The notes below the pieces were generated by a model, which made no database searches, had not been told where the DNA came from, and saw only the letters and a list, made by a program, of their open reading frames with translations. Source: Haemophilus sp. C1 (GTDB taxonomy: Bacteria > Pseudomonadota > Gammaproteobacteria > Enterobacterales > Pasteurellaceae). Taken from it: a stretch of 64,000 nt of DNA. Shown one piece after another: positions 62,190-64,000 of this stretch. Position 1 is the first letter of the stretch. Each line of letters opens with the position of its first letter. Location: the NCBI RefSeq assembly GCF_001276515.1, contig NZ_LDVZ01000002.1, forward strand, positions 1 through 64,000, written 5' to 3'. A program made the position numbers and the translations under genes.

Positions 62190-63005
62190 ATGCAACACAA
62201 ATTGATTGCCTTTATTGGCGGCGGCAATATGGCGCAGGCTATTATTCTTGGATTATTGAAACAAGGTTATCCTGCCGAGCAAATTATTGTGAATGATCCG
62301 AATCAGGAAAAAAGAGCATTCTTTGCCAATCTTGGTGTGGCAACTTCAGAAAATAATGTGGAAAGCGTAATCAAAGCGGAAGTTGTGTTGCTTGCGGTAA
62401 AACCTCAAATGATGGCTGATGTTTGTTCGCCATTAAGTGCGGTAGATTTTTCCGATAAATTATTAATTTCCATTGCTGCGGGGATTTCAACTGAACGCTT
62501 GAACTCATTAATTCCAAGTATAAAATCGATAGTGCGCGTCATGCCAAATACGCCAGCATTAGTAGGGGAAGGCATGGCAGGTTTATTTGCACCGAAAAAT
62601 ACGAGCGAAAATCACCGCACTTTTGCACAAGATTTATTGGGGGCGGTGGGAAGAACGGTTTGGGTGAGTGATGAAACTCAAATGCACGCAGTAACTGCCG
62701 CGTCAGGAAGTAGCCCAGCCTATTTCTTTTTGATGCTGGAGGCGATGCAGCAAGCCTTAATCAAAATGAATATTGATGAGAAAACTGCGCGTGAATTAGT
62801 GCAGCAATCCATGCTTGGTGCAGCAAAAATGGTGACAGAAAATCCGCAAATTGCGCTTTCAACTTTACGAGAAAATGTCACTTCGAAAGGTGGCACCACT
62901 GCGGCGGCGTTAGCGGCATTTGACGCACAACATTTTAATCAAACTATAGAGCAAGCTATGCAGGCTTGCTTGTCTCGTTCACAAGAAATGGAAACTTTAT
63001 TCTGA
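62190..63005 (+). CDS. proC: ProC pyrroline-5-carboxylate reductase
   Basis: Last step of proline synthesis, reducing pyrroline-5-carboxylate with NAD(P)H. The 271-residue protein has the nucleotide-binding GGGNMAQAI (about 10-18), [12 protein letters not shown], and the C-terminal signature region [12 protein letters not shown]. It overlaps the following transporter gene by one base. Confidence 0.96.
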   Translation: MQHKLIAFIGGGNMAQAIILGLLKQGYPAEQIIVNDPNQEKRAFFANLGVATSENNVESVIKAEVVLLAVKPQMMADVCSPLSAVDFSDKLLISIAAGISTERLNSLIPSIKSIVRVMPNTPALVGEGMAGLFAPKNTSENHRTFAQDLLGAVGRTVWVSDETQMHAVTAASGSSPAYFFLMLEAMQQALIKMNIDEKTARELVQQSMLGAAKMVTENPQIALSTLRENVTSKGGTTAAALAAFDAQHFNQTIEQAMQACLSRSQEMETLF

Positions 63006-64000
63006 TGCAAGTTCGTCCTTTTTATTGGCTCGCACTGAGCTTTCTAGGTTACTACTGCGCTTATGGCGTATTTTTGCCGTTCTTCCCAGCATGGTTGAAA
63101 TCACAACAATATGGTGAAGAAATGATTGGTCTGGTGATCGGGAGTGCTTATATTTTCCGATTTGCGGGCGGATTATTTTTTTCATCGCTGATTAAAAAAG
63201 CCAATCATATTATTAGTTCCTTACGCCTATTGGCGTTAGCATCAGCTATTATTATGGCGGTTATGAGTTTAGTTGCACATAATTTTTGGTTGTTGTTTAT
63301 TGCTATCGGGTTGTATGCTTCTGTGAATTCAGCGGGAATGCCGATTGGGGATTCGTTAGCCTCCACTTGGCAACGCCAAATCGGCTTAGATTACGGCAAA
63401 GTGCGTTTAATTGGCTCTTCTGCCTTTATTCTTGGCGTGGTGGTATTCGGTGGCATTATTGGTTGGGTTGGTGAGCAAAATATCGTGTGGATTTTAACCG
63501 CACTTTTATCTTTCTATACCATCATTCAGCTTTTAAAACCGACCATTCCCCCAAAAGATGAAATACCCGAAGATGGCACTCAAAATCATATTGGTTTCAT
63601 TGCTTTACTGAAAAATCCTATTACATTGCGAGTCATGATTGCAGTGGGGCTGATTCAAGGCTCTCATGCGGCTTATTATGTTTATAGCACGATTTATTGG
63701 ACAAGCATTGGAATTTCTGTTTCACAAACTAGCTTACTTTGGGGCATTGGCGTATTAGCAGAAATTGTATTATTTTTCTTTTCTCGTCGTTTATTTCAAA
63801 ATATTTCTATTAGTGTGTTGCTTTATATTTCTGCACTTGCGTGCGTTGGACGCTGGGCTGTAATGGGATATATTGAAGATTTTTGGTTAATATTCTTATT
63901 GCAACTTATGCACAGTCTAACCTATGCCGTTTGCCATTATGCGATTGTTCGATATATCACGACCCAGCCGCAAAGCCATATTGCGAAGTTGCAAGGTTTG
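63005..64000 (+). CDS. MFS transporter, HcaT-like (truncated by window edge)
   Basis: An open frame of 332 codons with no stop runs to the window edge. It starts at ATG 63005, sharing one base with the proC stop. The sequence ([20 protein letters not shown]) and at least nine hydrophobic segments fit the PPP/HcaT branch of the major facilitator superfamily. The conserved [17 protein letters not shown] opening and GMPIGDSLA are typical. The substrate is unknown. The C-terminal part is outside the window. Confidence 0.88.
   Translation, partial: MQVRPFYWLALSFLGYYCAYGVFLPFFPAWLKSQQYGEEMIGLVIGSAYIFRFAGGLFFSSLIKKANHIISSLRLLALASAIIMAVMSLVAHNFWLLFIAIGLYASVNSAGMPIGDSLASTWQRQIGLDYGKVRLIGSSAFILGVVVFGGIIGWVGEQNIVWILTALLSFYTIIQLLKPTIPPKDEIPEDGTQNHIGFIALLKNPITLRVMIAVGLIQGSHAAYYVYSTIYWTSIGISVSQTSLLWGIGVLAEIVLFFFSRRLFQNISISVLLYISALACVGRWAVMGYIEDFWLIFLLQLMHSLTYAVCHYAIVRYITTQPQSHIAKLQGL

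Overview
The window reads as Haemophilus chromosome: H. influenzae or a very close relative such as H. haemolyticus. The evidence is the AT-rich sequence, dense copies of the Haemophilus DNA uptake signal core (AAGTGCGGT / ACCGCACTT) inside and between genes, and proteins that I recognise as near-identical to H. influenzae ones (FrdA, MglA, GalK, GalM, CorC, YciA). It is mostly housekeeping sequence. I see no prophage, CRISPR array, rRNA, tRNA or defence island, and no previously undescribed multi-gene system.

Layout. 1-200: the right end of an IS1595/IS1016-type insertion sequence and a structured remnant. 203-1950: a sodium:alanine/glycine symporter behind a tandem glycine riboswitch whose expression platform appears to hide the ribosome binding site. 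1994-5150: arcA, divergent dsbD, and a DoxX-like membrane protein. 5269-10685: purine and one-carbon genes (PurR box, purH, purD, glyA), then coaE and yacG. 10802-15259: rhlB, galE, ampG, adk. 15327-20275: acrR-acrA-acrB efflux operon with a likely AcrR operator. 20413-21405: an amidohydrolase. 21602-28359: an envelope cluster (yejM, yejL, yejK, bamE-like lipoprotein, cpxR, cpxA) and epmA. 28575-31915: frdABCD.

31916-37109 holds mtgA, trpR, slt, yciI, yciA, yciB and yciC on the minus strand. 37135-45435 is a galactose regulon: mglBAC and galR on the minus strand and galTKM on the plus strand, with CRP and GalR-type sites in both control regions. 45575-52832: corC, lnt, the mlaFEDCB phospholipid transport operon, ibaG and murA. 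53133-55383: a polar amino acid ABC importer. 55443-56226: pnuC (nicotinamide riboside uptake, central to V-factor use) with a perfect CRP-type site. The rest is pssA, a SpoU methyltransferase, trmN6, srmB, rdgC, proC and a truncated MFS transporter running off the right edge.

Together the genes cover envelope assembly and quality control (dsbD, yejM, bamE, cpxRA, lnt, mla, slt, mtgA, murA, pssA), galactose uptake and catabolism (also supplying UDP-galactose for lipooligosaccharide), and redox adaptation (arcA, frd). The points most worth a second look are the riboswitch platform, an in-frame (GAA)8 tract in cpxA, paired C-rich/G-rich hairpin repeats, the coaE start lying in the glyA terminator, and a gene order that differs from the H. 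influenzae Rd order as I remember it. All gene-order comparisons are from memory, not from a search.
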